Of a stretch of DNA of 59,033 nt, positions 1 through 7,056 are shown in pieces (positions within the stretch are counted from its first letter, which is position 1; every line of letters starts with the position of its first letter). The position numbers and the translations under genes were made by a program. This stretch comes from Chloroflexota bacterium. Its GTDB lineage: Bacteria; Chloroflexota; Anaerolineae; JAAEKA01. The stretch is from contig JAKQCW010000095.1 in NCBI GenBank assembly GCA_029558955.1, positions 1-59,033 on the forward strand, written 5' to 3'. The notes beneath the pieces are model-generated. The model worked only from the letters and a program-made list of their open reading frames with translations, did no database searches and had not been told where the DNA came from.

Positions 1-1
1 C

Positions 2-142
2 TTGAACGAGGCCGCCAAGCTGGGCTTCACCCGCTGCATCGCGCCGCGCAGCCGCACGCCGATCAGCGCGCCCGATGGCATCGAAGTCATCGGCGTGCGC
101 ACCCTGCACCAGGCGCTGGAGGTGGCGTTGAGCCAGGGATAG
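2..142 (+). CDS. radA: DNA repair protein RadA, C-terminal fragment
   Basis: The window opens inside this gene; only the last 46 residues and the TAG stop are present. The tail contains AAKLGF, RCIAPR and GIEVIGVRTLHQALEVAL, which fits the end of the Lon-protease-like domain of RadA/Sms, a RecA-like helicase that promotes branch migration during recombinational repair. The ATPase core and zinc finger lie outside the window. No terminator was recognised directly after the stop. Family assignment rests on this short tail alone, so it is good but not certain. Confidence 0.8.
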   Translation: MNEAAKLGFTRCIAPRSRTPISAPDGIEVIGVRTLHQALEVALSQG

Positions 143-232
143 GCTGGGGGGGGGCGCGGCCGGACGCCCCGAGACGTTCATGTTGACTCGGTGTGCTGGT
201 TGGACTATACTGCGGTTGCCTGGCGTGACCAG

Positions 233-291
233 GCAAGAGCCGCCGCTCAAGCAGAATCAAGCGGCCGGCGCCGACGGCTGAACAGCAACGA
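233..291. repeat. 59-bp dispersed repeat, copy 1
   Basis: This segment aligns without gaps to 4277-4335 with 50 of 59 positions identical; all nine differences are transitions. It lies between radA and a small toxin-antitoxin locus and has no open frame of its own. Weaker similarity may extend about 40 bp upstream (both copies have an ACTCGGT segment). Its nature is unknown: it could be a decayed mobile-element end or a conserved untranslated element. Confidence 0.6.
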
Positions 292-370
292 ATCCACGAA
301 AAAATCGTGACCGTCGCCAGGTAGTACTTCCCCCTTGAGGAAGGTACGGCGTTATCGTATGGAGATCGCT

Positions 371-595
371 ATGAATGATTCGACTCTGTCTAATGTTTTG
401 AGTTCAGTTCAGTTCGTCCAGGCTCCCACAGGCCGACGTTTGGCAGTCATGGATGCCGATGATTGGCTTGGGCTTGTGGAATGGCTCGAAGATGTCGAAG
501 ACCGCCAGGTCATCCGGGCCAATCTGGCCCGTTTGCGAGCAGGGCCGGAGGATTCGGGTGCAACGCCACTGGAGACGATTCTGGATGAGCTATAG
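371..595 (+). CDS. small antitoxin-like protein
   Basis: A 74-residue protein beginning MNDSTLSNVL. The start at 371 is chosen because GGAG lies about six bases upstream; an upstream in-frame ATG at 335 has no such site. It contains SVQFVQAPTGRRLAV, resembling the N-terminal part of Phd/YefM-like antitoxins, then an acidic helical tail (EWLEDVEDRQ). Its stop overlaps the start of a RelE-like frame at 585 (11-base overlap), the usual order and coupling of type II toxin-antitoxin operons. I infer that it would neutralise the downstream toxin; that toxin looks broken, so it may now be an orphan. The family call is tentative. Confidence 0.5.
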   Translation: MNDSTLSNVLSSVQFVQAPTGRRLAVMDADDWLGLVEWLEDVEDRQVIRANLARLRAGPEDSGATPLETILDEL

Positions 596-860
596 GGTAT
601 GGATCGACCCGCCAGCGATCGCAGAATTGAAGACAACGCCGGGCAATGTACGCCAGAGACTCAAGCGGGCAATGTTGGCGTTGGGAACTGATCCGCGTCC
701 ATCTGGCAGCATAGAACTCGATTGGCCTCCAGATCGATGCCTAATGAAGGGGTGTAGGTCCTGCAGACTATCCCAAGGCGATCGTCATGACCGGCGAACG
801 GATCGCTCGTTTCGAGCAGGTTCGCGAAAAGTGGCTCCAGTAGCTGATCGCTTGATTTGA
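585..860 (+). pseudogene. RelE/ParE-like toxin, frameshifted or truncated
   Basis: The frame starts MSYRVWIDPPAIAELKTTPG, then NVRQRLKRAMLALGTDPRPSGS, which matches the N-terminal half of RelE/ParE mRNA interferases. After about residue 45 the expected strands (an LRRLRLG-like segment and a R-x-x-Y core) are missing and the frame turns into unrelated Arg/Ser-rich sequence. A second frame at 748-843 encodes DYPKAIVMTGERIARFEQ, coding-like but not toxin-like, so this may be a junction with another gene remnant. I read it as a decayed toxin; the exact breakpoint is not determinable by eye. Confidence 0.45.
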
Positions 861-875
861 TCCCCCCGTAAAATA

Positions 876-909
876 TCAAAGGTCGCCGCACAGTTGCGGC
901 GACCTTTGA
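876..909. terminator. stem-loop downstream of the NrfD operon
   Basis: A perfect 15-bp stem (876-890 with 895-909) closes a 4-base loop. It sits 28 bases beyond the stop of the minus-strand nrfD-like gene and at the end of the plus-strand toxin remnant, so it could end transcription from both sides. U-tracts are short on both strands. Confidence 0.65.
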
Positions 910-936
910 CGTCAAGGCGTGAACGTTCGTTGGAAG

Positions 937-2109
937 CTATTCGTGTGCGGCCTTCTTCTGCTCGAAGATGGCCAGGAAGCGCACACCCAGCAGCCAGGCC
1001 ATCACGGCCGCGCCGATGATGCCGATGGTGGAGAGCCATTCCAGCAGGTGCGGCGAGTAGCTGACCTCCGGCTGCAAGATCTGGCCAAACATGGTGGCGT
1101 TGAAGCGGTTCATCATCACGCCGAAGAGCAGCAACAACGGCGCAACCACCGGCGTCCAGGGGCGGCGTCGCAGCGCGGGGATGAAGAGCAACGCGAGGGG
1201 GAGGATCAAACCAAGGCTCATCTCCAGCCACCACCAGGCGCTGTAGGCCCCGGCGCTCCAGATCAACGCCAGCTCGCCGCTGACCAGCAGATCGCCCAGC
1301 TTCAGCGCCAGGTAGATCAACGCCAGCCAGCCTGCCAGCCGGAGCAGGCCATCGACGATGGCTCGCTTGGCCGGCCGGCGCAGGACATAGGATGCGCCGC
1401 CATAGGCCAGCGTGGCGAGGCACAGCCCCGCCATGATCGAGGACACGAAGAAGAGCACCGGCAGCGCGGGCGAGTACCACAGGGCGTGCAGGCGGTGCGG
1501 CATGTTCAGATAGAGCGTGCCCAGCGTCGATTGATGCAGCGAGGAGAGCGTCACACCCACCACGGCCACCACCGGCATGATTCCGTGACTCACCCGCAAC
1601 AGCTTCTCGCTGACAGGCCGGTTGATCCGTTCCAGCAGGAAGGGGGAAACCTCCAGCAGCAGCACCGTGGTGTAGAGCAGCACACACCAGCTGATCTCGA
1701 ACAGCGGCGAGTGGATATTCCAGAAGAAGATGAAGTGGTAGAAACGGTCAGGCCGTCCCAGGTCCAGCACCAGCAGCAGCAGCACCGCCACGTAGCCAGC
1801 CAGGCCGGCCAGAATCGCCGGTCGCACCGCGTCGTGGTATTTGTGCTGATGCAGCACGTGCACCAGGCCGGCCATGGTGAAGCCGGCGCCGGCAAAGGCG
1901 ATCAGCGTGAAGTCAAAGCCGATCCAAATGCCCCAGGGATAGGCATCGATCAAGGCCGTGGTACGGCCAAGCCCGGCGAAGAGGCGGATGATGCCGGCCA
2001 GACCGCCTACCAGGACCATCAAACCGAGCAACGCCATCGCCATGCGCCGGTTGAGCAGCGGCACGGCTGCGCTGCTGGATGGCTGCTCGATGTTCAGATT
2101 AGTGGCCAT
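937..2109 (-). CDS. NrfD/PsrC-type integral membrane quinone-interacting subunit
   Basis: A 390-residue polytopic protein with eight to ten hydrophobic helices from about residue 22 (MAMALLGLMVLVGGLAGIIR) to near the C-terminus, a size typical of NrfD/PsrC/HybB membrane subunits that exchange electrons between menaquinone and an iron-sulfur partner. A conserved-looking IGFDFTLIAFAGAGFTMAG segment and a GRPDRFYHF motif are seen. It is the last gene of a three-gene operon; its start overlaps the end of the ferredoxin gene by 11 bases, so the two are translationally coupled. No molybdopterin or nitrite reductase catalytic subunit is encoded nearby. Confidence 0.88.
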   Translation of the reverse strand: MATNLNIEQPSSSAAVPLLNRRMAMALLGLMVLVGGLAGIIRLFAGLGRTTALIDAYPWGIWIGFDFTLIAFAGAGFTMAGLVHVLHQHKYHDAVRPAILAGLAGYVAVLLLLVLDLGRPDRFYHFIFFWNIHSPLFEISWCVLLYTTVLLLEVSPFLLERINRPVSEKLLRVSHGIMPVVAVVGVTLSSLHQSTLGTLYLNMPHRLHALWYSPALPVLFFVSSIMAGLCLATLAYGGASYVLRRPAKRAIVDGLLRLAGWLALIYLALKLGDLLVSGELALIWSAGAYSAWWWLEMSLGLILPLALLFIPALRRRPWTPVVAPLLLLFGVMMNRFNATMFGQILQPEVSYSPHLLEWLSTIGIIGAAVMAWLLGVRFLAIFEQKKAAHE

Positions 2110-3010
2110 GGGAGTCCTCCTGGGGCAGCGTCACCTGCGCCTCGTTCAACTTCAGATCGCGTCGCTTCAGCAGCCAGTACAGGCCGGTGGCCAGGGTGGC
2201 CACGCTGGCCGCGACCAGCGGCGTCTTGGCCATCACCGCCTCGGCCTGGTGCGAGATGGTCTGCTCGCCCAGCTCCGGCAGGCCCAGCTGGCTGAAGGGG
2301 ACGCCCGACAGGTAGAGCATCGACGTGCCGCCGGCCTCGTGCTCGCCATAGACCTTGTCCACATAGCGGCGCTGGTTGGAGCGGATGCGGGCGCGGGCCT
2401 GGGCGATCATGTCGGTGCGGCGGCCAAAATGCAGCGCGCCGGCCGGGCAACTGGCCACGCAGGCGGGCCTCTCTCCTTCGGCCAGACGCTGCACGCACAG
2501 GTCGCACTTGTGGATCAAACCCAGCGGGTTGTTCCAGTCATAGGTGGGCACGCCGAAGGGGCAGGCATACTGGCAATAGCGGCAGCCGATGCACTTCTTG
2601 TCGTCGTAGGTCACCGGGCCGTCAGCCGTCTTGCGCAGCGCGCCCACGGTGCAGGCTGAGACGCAGGCCGGATGCTGGCAGTGCATGCATTGCCGTTTGA
2701 CGTTGATGGTCGCCTCTGAATCGGCCTGGGGGCGCAGGTCGATGAAGGTATAGGCCTCGCTGCTCAGCGCCGTCGGCTCAACGGTGGGGTTGGGCCGGCT
2801 CTTGACCTCCTTGCAGGCCAGGGCGCAGGACTGGCAGCCGGTGCAGCGGGTGGTGTCGATCAGCATGGCCCAGCCGTTTTCGGAGGCCGGGCCGCTGGCC
2901 AGGGCAGGGCTGGCCTGACTGCCTAGCACGCAGGTGGCCGTGACTGCGGCCGCGCCCACGCCGGCTGTCTTCAGGAAATCACGGCGGGAAAGGGTTGGTT
3001 GAGCGGTCAT
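2099..3010 (-). CDS. Tat-exported four-cluster ferredoxin-like subunit (NrfC/HybA/DmsB type)
   Basis: 303 residues. The N-terminus has a twin-arginine signal (SRRDFLKTAGVGAAAVTAT), indicating folding with cofactors before export. Four cysteine groups follow: CTGCQSCALAC, CMHCQHPACVSAC, CIGCRYCQYAC and CDLC...CVASC, predicting four [4Fe-4S] clusters. A hydrophobic segment near residues 260-285 (PLVAASVATLATGLYWLL) would anchor the C-terminus in the membrane, as in HybA. It probably passes electrons between the NrfD subunit and the octahaem cytochrome encoded just upstream, whose stop overlaps its start as ATGA. Confidence 0.9.
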   Translation of the reverse strand: MTAQPTLSRRDFLKTAGVGAAAVTATCVLGSQASPALASGPASENGWAMLIDTTRCTGCQSCALACKEVKSRPNPTVEPTALSSEAYTFIDLRPQADSEATINVKRQCMHCQHPACVSACTVGALRKTADGPVTYDDKKCIGCRYCQYACPFGVPTYDWNNPLGLIHKCDLCVQRLAEGERPACVASCPAGALHFGRRTDMIAQARARIRSNQRRYVDKVYGEHEAGGTSMLYLSGVPFSQLGLPELGEQTISHQAEAVMAKTPLVAASVATLATGLYWLLKRRDLKLNEAQVTLPQEDSHGH

Positions 3011-3960
3011 GATTTGCCCCTCCAGGGTCGTTGGGTCAAGATTGCCAAGACGAGCATGAAGATGATGCCGGCAACGACGCCGACGCCGATGCCGACGCCC
3101 AGCGCGATGGCCGAGGCCTGAGCTGTGCGCCGCGCCGATTCCTGCTCAGCCACGATTTGCTTGGCCTCTTCGGGCTGGATGCTGGATCCTGTGCTGGCCG
3201 GCTGCGCCGCCGCGATGGCCGCGCTGGTCGCCGGACGATGGAAGATGTTGCTATGGCAGTCGGCGCAGGATTCAGTGTTCACCGCGAACTGATGGGAGGG
3301 CGCAGAAGGGCCGTCGACGGCGTGAGGCGAGCTAGCTGGGGTGGTGTGGCAGGAGATGCAGTCGAGACCGGTGCGCATGTGCGCCAGGTGGCCGGCATCC
3401 TGCAACTGATCACGGTGGCAGGATTTGCAGAGCGCCTGATCCTCCAGCCGCAGGTTCTGGGTGTGGGAGCGGTGGCAGCCGATGCACTGGACATTGCCCT
3501 GGGCGTGGGGGGTGCTGGCCCAATCGGCGAAGGTCTCCGCGTGGCAGTCCTGGCAGACCGACGAGTCGACGCTCAGGTTCATGGTGCCATTTTCGGGATG
3601 TCCCTCGACCAGCGACCCATGGCAGGCTTCGCAGGTGACGCCGGAATGTTCAAACTCGCCGGTGACCGGGCTGAAGTTGGTGGTGTGGCAGGTCAAGCAG
3701 GAGCAGTCCTCTCCTTCCTGGCAAGCCATCAGGGCGCTCTCGATGGCGTTGGTGGCCGCGGCGTGGGGCGAGCTCTGCCAGTCTTGCACCTCAGCCTGAT
3801 GGCACAGGGCGCACTGGCCGGGGTCGGTATCCGCTGGCTGCGGCTCTCCGGCGCTGGCGGCCGCAGGCAACAAGATCAGAGCAAGCAAGAGACCCGCCAT
3901 CGCCGCAATGGCCAGGAGAGCAGGTCTGTAGGTTGAAGTTGAAGTTGAATTGAAGCGCAT
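3007..3960 (-). CDS. membrane-anchored octahaem c-type cytochrome
   Basis: 317 residues from the ATG at 3960, preferred because GGAGG lies six bases upstream; an in-frame ATG four codons earlier has no such site. A signal peptide (ALLAIAAMAGLLLALILL, then AAASAG) is followed by eight CXXCH haem motifs: CALCH, CLTCH, CEACH, CQDCH, CIGCH, CKSCH, CISCH, CADCH. A C-terminal transmembrane helix (GVGIGVGVVAGIIFMLVLAI) holds it in the membrane facing outward. It is the first gene of the operon and likely the electron exit or entry point of the complex. It lacks obvious features of a catalytic octahaem reductase and is short for that class, so an electron-transfer role is favoured. Confidence 0.88.
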   Translation of the reverse strand: MRFNSTSTSTYRPALLAIAAMAGLLLALILLPAAASAGEPQPADTDPGQCALCHQAEVQDWQSSPHAAATNAIESALMACQEGEDCSCLTCHTTNFSPVTGEFEHSGVTCEACHGSLVEGHPENGTMNLSVDSSVCQDCHAETFADWASTPHAQGNVQCIGCHRSHTQNLRLEDQALCKSCHRDQLQDAGHLAHMRTGLDCISCHTTPASSPHAVDGPSAPSHQFAVNTESCADCHSNIFHRPATSAAIAAAQPASTGSSIQPEEAKQIVAEQESARRTAQASAIALGVGIGVGVVAGIIFMLVLAILTQRPWRGKS

Positions 3961-4020
3961 ATCAGCCTCCAAAGGGCGAATAACCAGTGTCTCTGGCTAC
4001 CAGAATATCATCAATAGAAA

Positions 4021-4034
4021 CCGATTTCAATCGG
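4021..4034. promoter_or_regulatory. short palindrome between divergent cytochrome genes
   Basis: CCGATT-TC-AATCGG is a perfect inverted repeat about 60 bases upstream of the octahaem cytochrome start, a plausible operator position for the minus-strand operon. No regulator is recognised for it. Confidence 0.3.
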
Positions 4035-4088
4035 GTGTTGTCCCCATTTTGTGCATGATGGAACGAACCGAAATGGCGTCAGCGCCGT

Positions 4089-4118
4089 AGGCTGTCGTGG
4101 GGTGAATCCCCCACAGCC
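4089..4118. other. stem-loop in the divergent intergenic region
   Basis: AGGCTGTCGTGGGG pairs with CCCCCACAGCCT, with one small irregularity, around the loop TGAAT. It sits between the two divergent cytochrome units. It could be part of an untranslated leader or a terminator-like structure; no function is assigned. Confidence 0.35.
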
Positions 4119-4138
4119 TGGTGCAAATCACCCAAAAT

Positions 4139-4152
4139 ATGATTTAGATCAT
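4139..4152. promoter_or_regulatory. FNR/CRP-like palindrome
   Basis: ATGAT-TTAG-ATCAT is a perfect 5-4-5 inverted repeat with the spacing and core (TGAT-N4-ATCA) of FNR/CRP-family operators. Its place between two divergently transcribed respiratory gene sets makes oxygen- or redox-dependent control by a Crp/Fnr-family protein plausible. This is inference; no regulator gene is in the window. Confidence 0.4.
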
Positions 4153-4276
4153 AGCACGAAGAGACGCTTGGTAGTAGGATGTTTGTGCAATTCGTGTGAG
4201 AATTCCCCTTGGCCTGATCTGTCGTTACTACTCAGGCGCGAGCACGTTCACTCGGTTATGTGCTTGATGTGCCCAT

Positions 4277-4335
4277 GCAGGAGCCGCCGTCCAAGTAGAA
4301 TCAAGTGGCCAGCGCCGATGGTTGAGCAGCAACGA
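4277..4335. repeat. 59-bp dispersed repeat, copy 2
   Basis: Second copy of the repeat seen at 233-291, same orientation, differing only by nine transitions. It lies about 200 bp upstream of the decahaem lipoprotein start. Nothing else in 4153-4531 is clearly structured, apart from an 8-bp hairpin (GCACACC/GGTGTGC arms at 4484-4503) just before the ribosome-binding site. Confidence 0.6.
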
Positions 4336-4531
4336 TTTGTCTATGATTGACTGAGCTTCTAGTTTGGTGACGCTTCTCTGTTGTGTTTCTGGTGTCTGTG
4401 CAGTAACGTTCTTTACCCACCCCCATTTTGCGTCCACGCATGGAAGGGCTTCGCGAACCCATTCCTGCGCAGTCGAATAAGCCGCACACCAACGACGGTG
4501 TGCAACGCATGCGGAGAAGGAGACTCCTGTT

Positions 4532-6754
4532 ATGAAGCGCTTCATCCTTTTGGCGCTGTTGGTGCTGGCGATTGGGCTTTTGGCAGCCTGCGCCGACAAC
4601 CAGTCAGCGTCGCAACCGGTCGCTACCCAGGCGCCCTGTCCCGAGTGTCAGGCGTGTCCTGAGGCAGCCACCTGTCCAGAGCCGGTGGCCTGTCCCGAAG
4701 CTCAGGCCTGTCCTGAGCCTGTGGTGGCCACAGTTCCATTCGAGGCAGAGTGGGCCAACTCGCCTCACAACGACGCCACATCGGAATCCTTTACCCATTG
4801 GGACAGCGAAGACCCGGCAGTGATTCCCGCCGACTGCGCCAAATGCCACAGCGAGACAGGCTACCTGGACTTTCTGGGCGCTGATGGCAGCGAGGCTGGC
4901 GTGATCAACGCTGAGAGCGTTCCCCCCGGCACGACCGTCACCTGCGCGGCCTGCCACAACAACGCCACCGCCGCCAAGACCAGCGTGGTCTTCCCTTCGG
5001 GGGTCGAGATCGCCAATCTGGGCAGCGAGGCGCGCTGTATGGAATGCCATCAGGGGCGCGCGTCCACGGTGAGCGTCAATGCCGCCATCGAGAAGGCGGG
5101 CGCGACCGAGAAGTTGGATGAGGTGAACGCCGATCTGCGCGTCACCAACAACCACTACTTCGCAGCGGCGGCCACCCAGTATGGCGCCGAGGCCATGGGC
5201 GGCTATCAGTACGATGGCAAGGCCTACGACGTGAAGTTCGAGCACGTGCAGGGCTTCGATACCTGCGATTCCTGCCACGACTCGCACACGCTGGAACTGA
5301 AGATGGAGCAGTGCCAGAGCTGCCACACCGATGTCAAGGTTGCCGAAGACTTCCAGCATGTGCGCCTGCAGGGCTCTGAGGCGGACTATGACGGCGACGG
5401 CGATGTGAAGGAAGGCGTCTTCGAGGAGACGGCCGGCCTGCAGGAGATCCTCTATGCCGCCATGCAGACGTATGCTACCGACATCGCCGGCACCCCTCTG
5501 GTCTACACCTCGGCAGCCTACCCCTATTTCTTCATCGACACCAACGCCGATGGCCAGCCGGGCGAGGATGAGGCGATCTACCCCAACGCCTACAACGCCT
5601 GGACCCCGCGCCTGCTCATGGCCGCCTATAACTATCAGGTGGCTGGCAAGGATCCCGGTCAGTTTGCCCACAACGGCAAGTACATCATCCAGCTTCTCTA
5701 CGACTCCATCGACGATCTGAGCACGGTCATCTCTACGACGGTGCCGGTGGCCGATCTGGCCCGCATCGATCCCGGTCACTTCGCCGGTTCGGAAGAGGCC
5801 TTCCGCCACTGGGATGCTGACGGTGCAGTGCCCTCCGACTGTGCCAAGTGCCACCAGGCTGAGGGACTGCCGCAGTTCATCGCCGAGGGGGTCAACACCT
5901 CCATGGCGCCGTCCAACGGCTTCCTCTGCACCACCTGCCACACCAACTTCGAGGACTACGCGCGCATCGAAGTCACCCAGGTGAAGTTCCCCAGCGGCGC
6001 CACCGTGACCATGGAGAATCCGGACAGCAACCTGTGCATCAGTTGCCACCAGGGTCGCGCCTCGACGGTGACCATCGACAAGGCGGTGCAGGGTCTGGAC
6101 GAGGACGCCGTGCCGGAGAATGCGCTGCGCTTCAGCAACATCCATTACTTCGCGGCCGGCGCCACCTTGTTCGGCAACGAAGTCCAGGGCGCCTATCAGT
6201 TCCCTGGCCTCAACTACCTGGGCAAGTACAACCACGTGCCAGGCTTCGCTGACTGCACCAGTTGCCATGCCACCCACGAGTTGGGCGTGCAGACCGACAA
6301 GTGCTTCACCTGCCACGCGGGCGTCGAGACTGTCCAGGACATTCGCGGTCCGGTGTCGTTGGCTGACTACGACGGCGACGGCGATACCACCGAAGGGATC
6401 GACGGCGAGATCGCGACCTTCAGCGAGAAGCTGTACGCAGCCATGCAGGACTACGCCACCTCGGTGATCGGCAAGGGCATCGTCTACGACAGCCACGCCT
6501 ATCCCTACTTCTTCGAGGATGTCGACGGCAACGGCGAGCGCAACGAGGGCGATACCGGCTTCACCTCCTGGACGCCGCGCCTGCTCAAGGCGGCCTACAA
6601 CTATCAGTATGTTCAGAAGGATCCGGGCGCCTTTGCCCACAACGGCAAGTACGTGATCCAGTTCCTCTATGACACGCTGAGCAACCTGGGCCAGCGGGTG
6701 ACGGTGGACATGGCCGGCATGGTGCGGCCAGATGCACCGGCCGCTGCCGAGTAG
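4532..6754 (+). CDS. decahaem c-type cytochrome lipoprotein with duplicated pentahaem domain
   Basis: 740 residues. The lipoprotein signal ends at a lipobox (LLAACAD), followed by a Cys-Pro-Glu-rich linker (CPECQACPEAATCPEP and onward, six cysteines not in haem motifs). Ten CXXCH motifs fall into two homologous halves of five: CAKCH at residue 102 (then CAACH, CMECH, CDSCH, CQSCH) and CAKCH at 437 (then CTTCH, CISCH, CTSCH, CFTCH), an offset of about 335 residues. Both halves share CHQGRAST, HYFAA, DYDGDGD, WTPRLL-AAYNYQ and AHNGKY. DYDGDGD, DTNADGQ and DVDGNGE look like calcium-binding loops. GGAG lies upstream of the ATG. Probably a surface-exposed electron carrier partnered with the divergent NrfD/octahaem complex; substrate unknown. 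Confidence 0.88.
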   Translation: MKRFILLALLVLAIGLLAACADNQSASQPVATQAPCPECQACPEAATCPEPVACPEAQACPEPVVATVPFEAEWANSPHNDATSESFTHWDSEDPAVIPADCAKCHSETGYLDFLGADGSEAGVINAESVPPGTTVTCAACHNNATAAKTSVVFPSGVEIANLGSEARCMECHQGRASTVSVNAAIEKAGATEKLDEVNADLRVTNNHYFAAAATQYGAEAMGGYQYDGKAYDVKFEHVQGFDTCDSCHDSHTLELKMEQCQSCHTDVKVAEDFQHVRLQGSEADYDGDGDVKEGVFEETAGLQEILYAAMQTYATDIAGTPLVYTSAAYPYFFIDTNADGQPGEDEAIYPNAYNAWTPRLLMAAYNYQVAGKDPGQFAHNGKYIIQLLYDSIDDLSTVISTTVPVADLARIDPGHFAGSEEAFRHWDADGAVPSDCAKCHQAEGLPQFIAEGVNTSMAPSNGFLCTTCHTNFEDYARIEVTQVKFPSGATVTMENPDSNLCISCHQGRASTVTIDKAVQGLDEDAVPENALRFSNIHYFAAGATLFGNEVQGAYQFPGLNYLGKYNHVPGFADCTSCHATHELGVQTDKCFTCHAGVETVQDIRGPVSLADYDGDGDTTEGIDGEIATFSEKLYAAMQDYATSVIGKGIVYDSHAYPYFFEDVDGNGERNEGDTGFTSWTPRLLKAAYNYQYVQKDPGAFAHNGKYVIQFLYDTLSNLGQRVTVDMAGMVRPDAPAAAE

Positions 6755-6800
6755 ACCGAGGCCCCTGTTGATCTGATGGTCAACACCGTCAGCTAAACCG

Positions 6801-6832
6801 GAGACCGGACACAGCTTGTGTCCGGTCTCTTT
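6801..6832 (+). terminator. intrinsic terminator after the decahaem cytochrome
   Basis: A perfect 13-bp stem (6801-6813 with 6817-6829) around loop GCT is followed by TTTG. It lies 47 bases after the stop codon. Confidence 0.75.
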
Positions 6833-6841
6833 GTCAGCTCC

Positions 6842-6961
6842 CAGCAATTCCAAAAATGGCGACTGCCAAACTGGAGTCGAGGCTTCAGCCGGGTTGCACG
6901 CTCAACTCGCATCGTCCAGACCCGGCTGAAGCCTCGACTCCGCCCATATTTGGAATTGCTG
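6842..6961. mobile_element. MITE-like palindromic element, copy A, with 9-bp target duplication
   Basis: A 120-bp element bounded by CAGCAATTCC and GGAATTGCTG, with a second inner inverted repeat (GGAGTCGAGGCTTCAGCCGG and its complement), so the whole element can fold into a hairpin. It encodes nothing. It is flanked directly by GTCAGCTCC at 6833-6841 and 6962-6970, a 9-bp target-site duplication. Copies recur at 12061-12182 (decayed), 45243-45362 and 58829-58949 (inverted). Small size, termini and target duplication indicate a non-autonomous transposon mobilised by a transposase encoded elsewhere. Confidence 0.85.
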
Positions 6962-7056
6962 GTCAGCTCCCACATCCGCCCTCTGGAGACGCGGTCCAGG
7001 AGCGGTCACGCCCGACGCCGGGGTTTTCAGCCGGCGCGCTTCACAGGTGCAGGTCT

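Noticed and set aside
661..915. 84-codon reverse frame over the toxin remnant
   Set aside because: It includes the terminator stem and has no family; treated as a chance frame.
4604..6853. 749-codon reverse frame opposite the decahaem cytochrome
   Set aside because: It mirrors the cytochrome gene, has no family motif or ribosome-binding site, and runs into the terminator.
6856..7056. N-terminal extension of the AAC(6')-like gene through the MITE
   Set aside because: The family begins near 7057 and the extension is read entirely from repeat and intergenic DNA.
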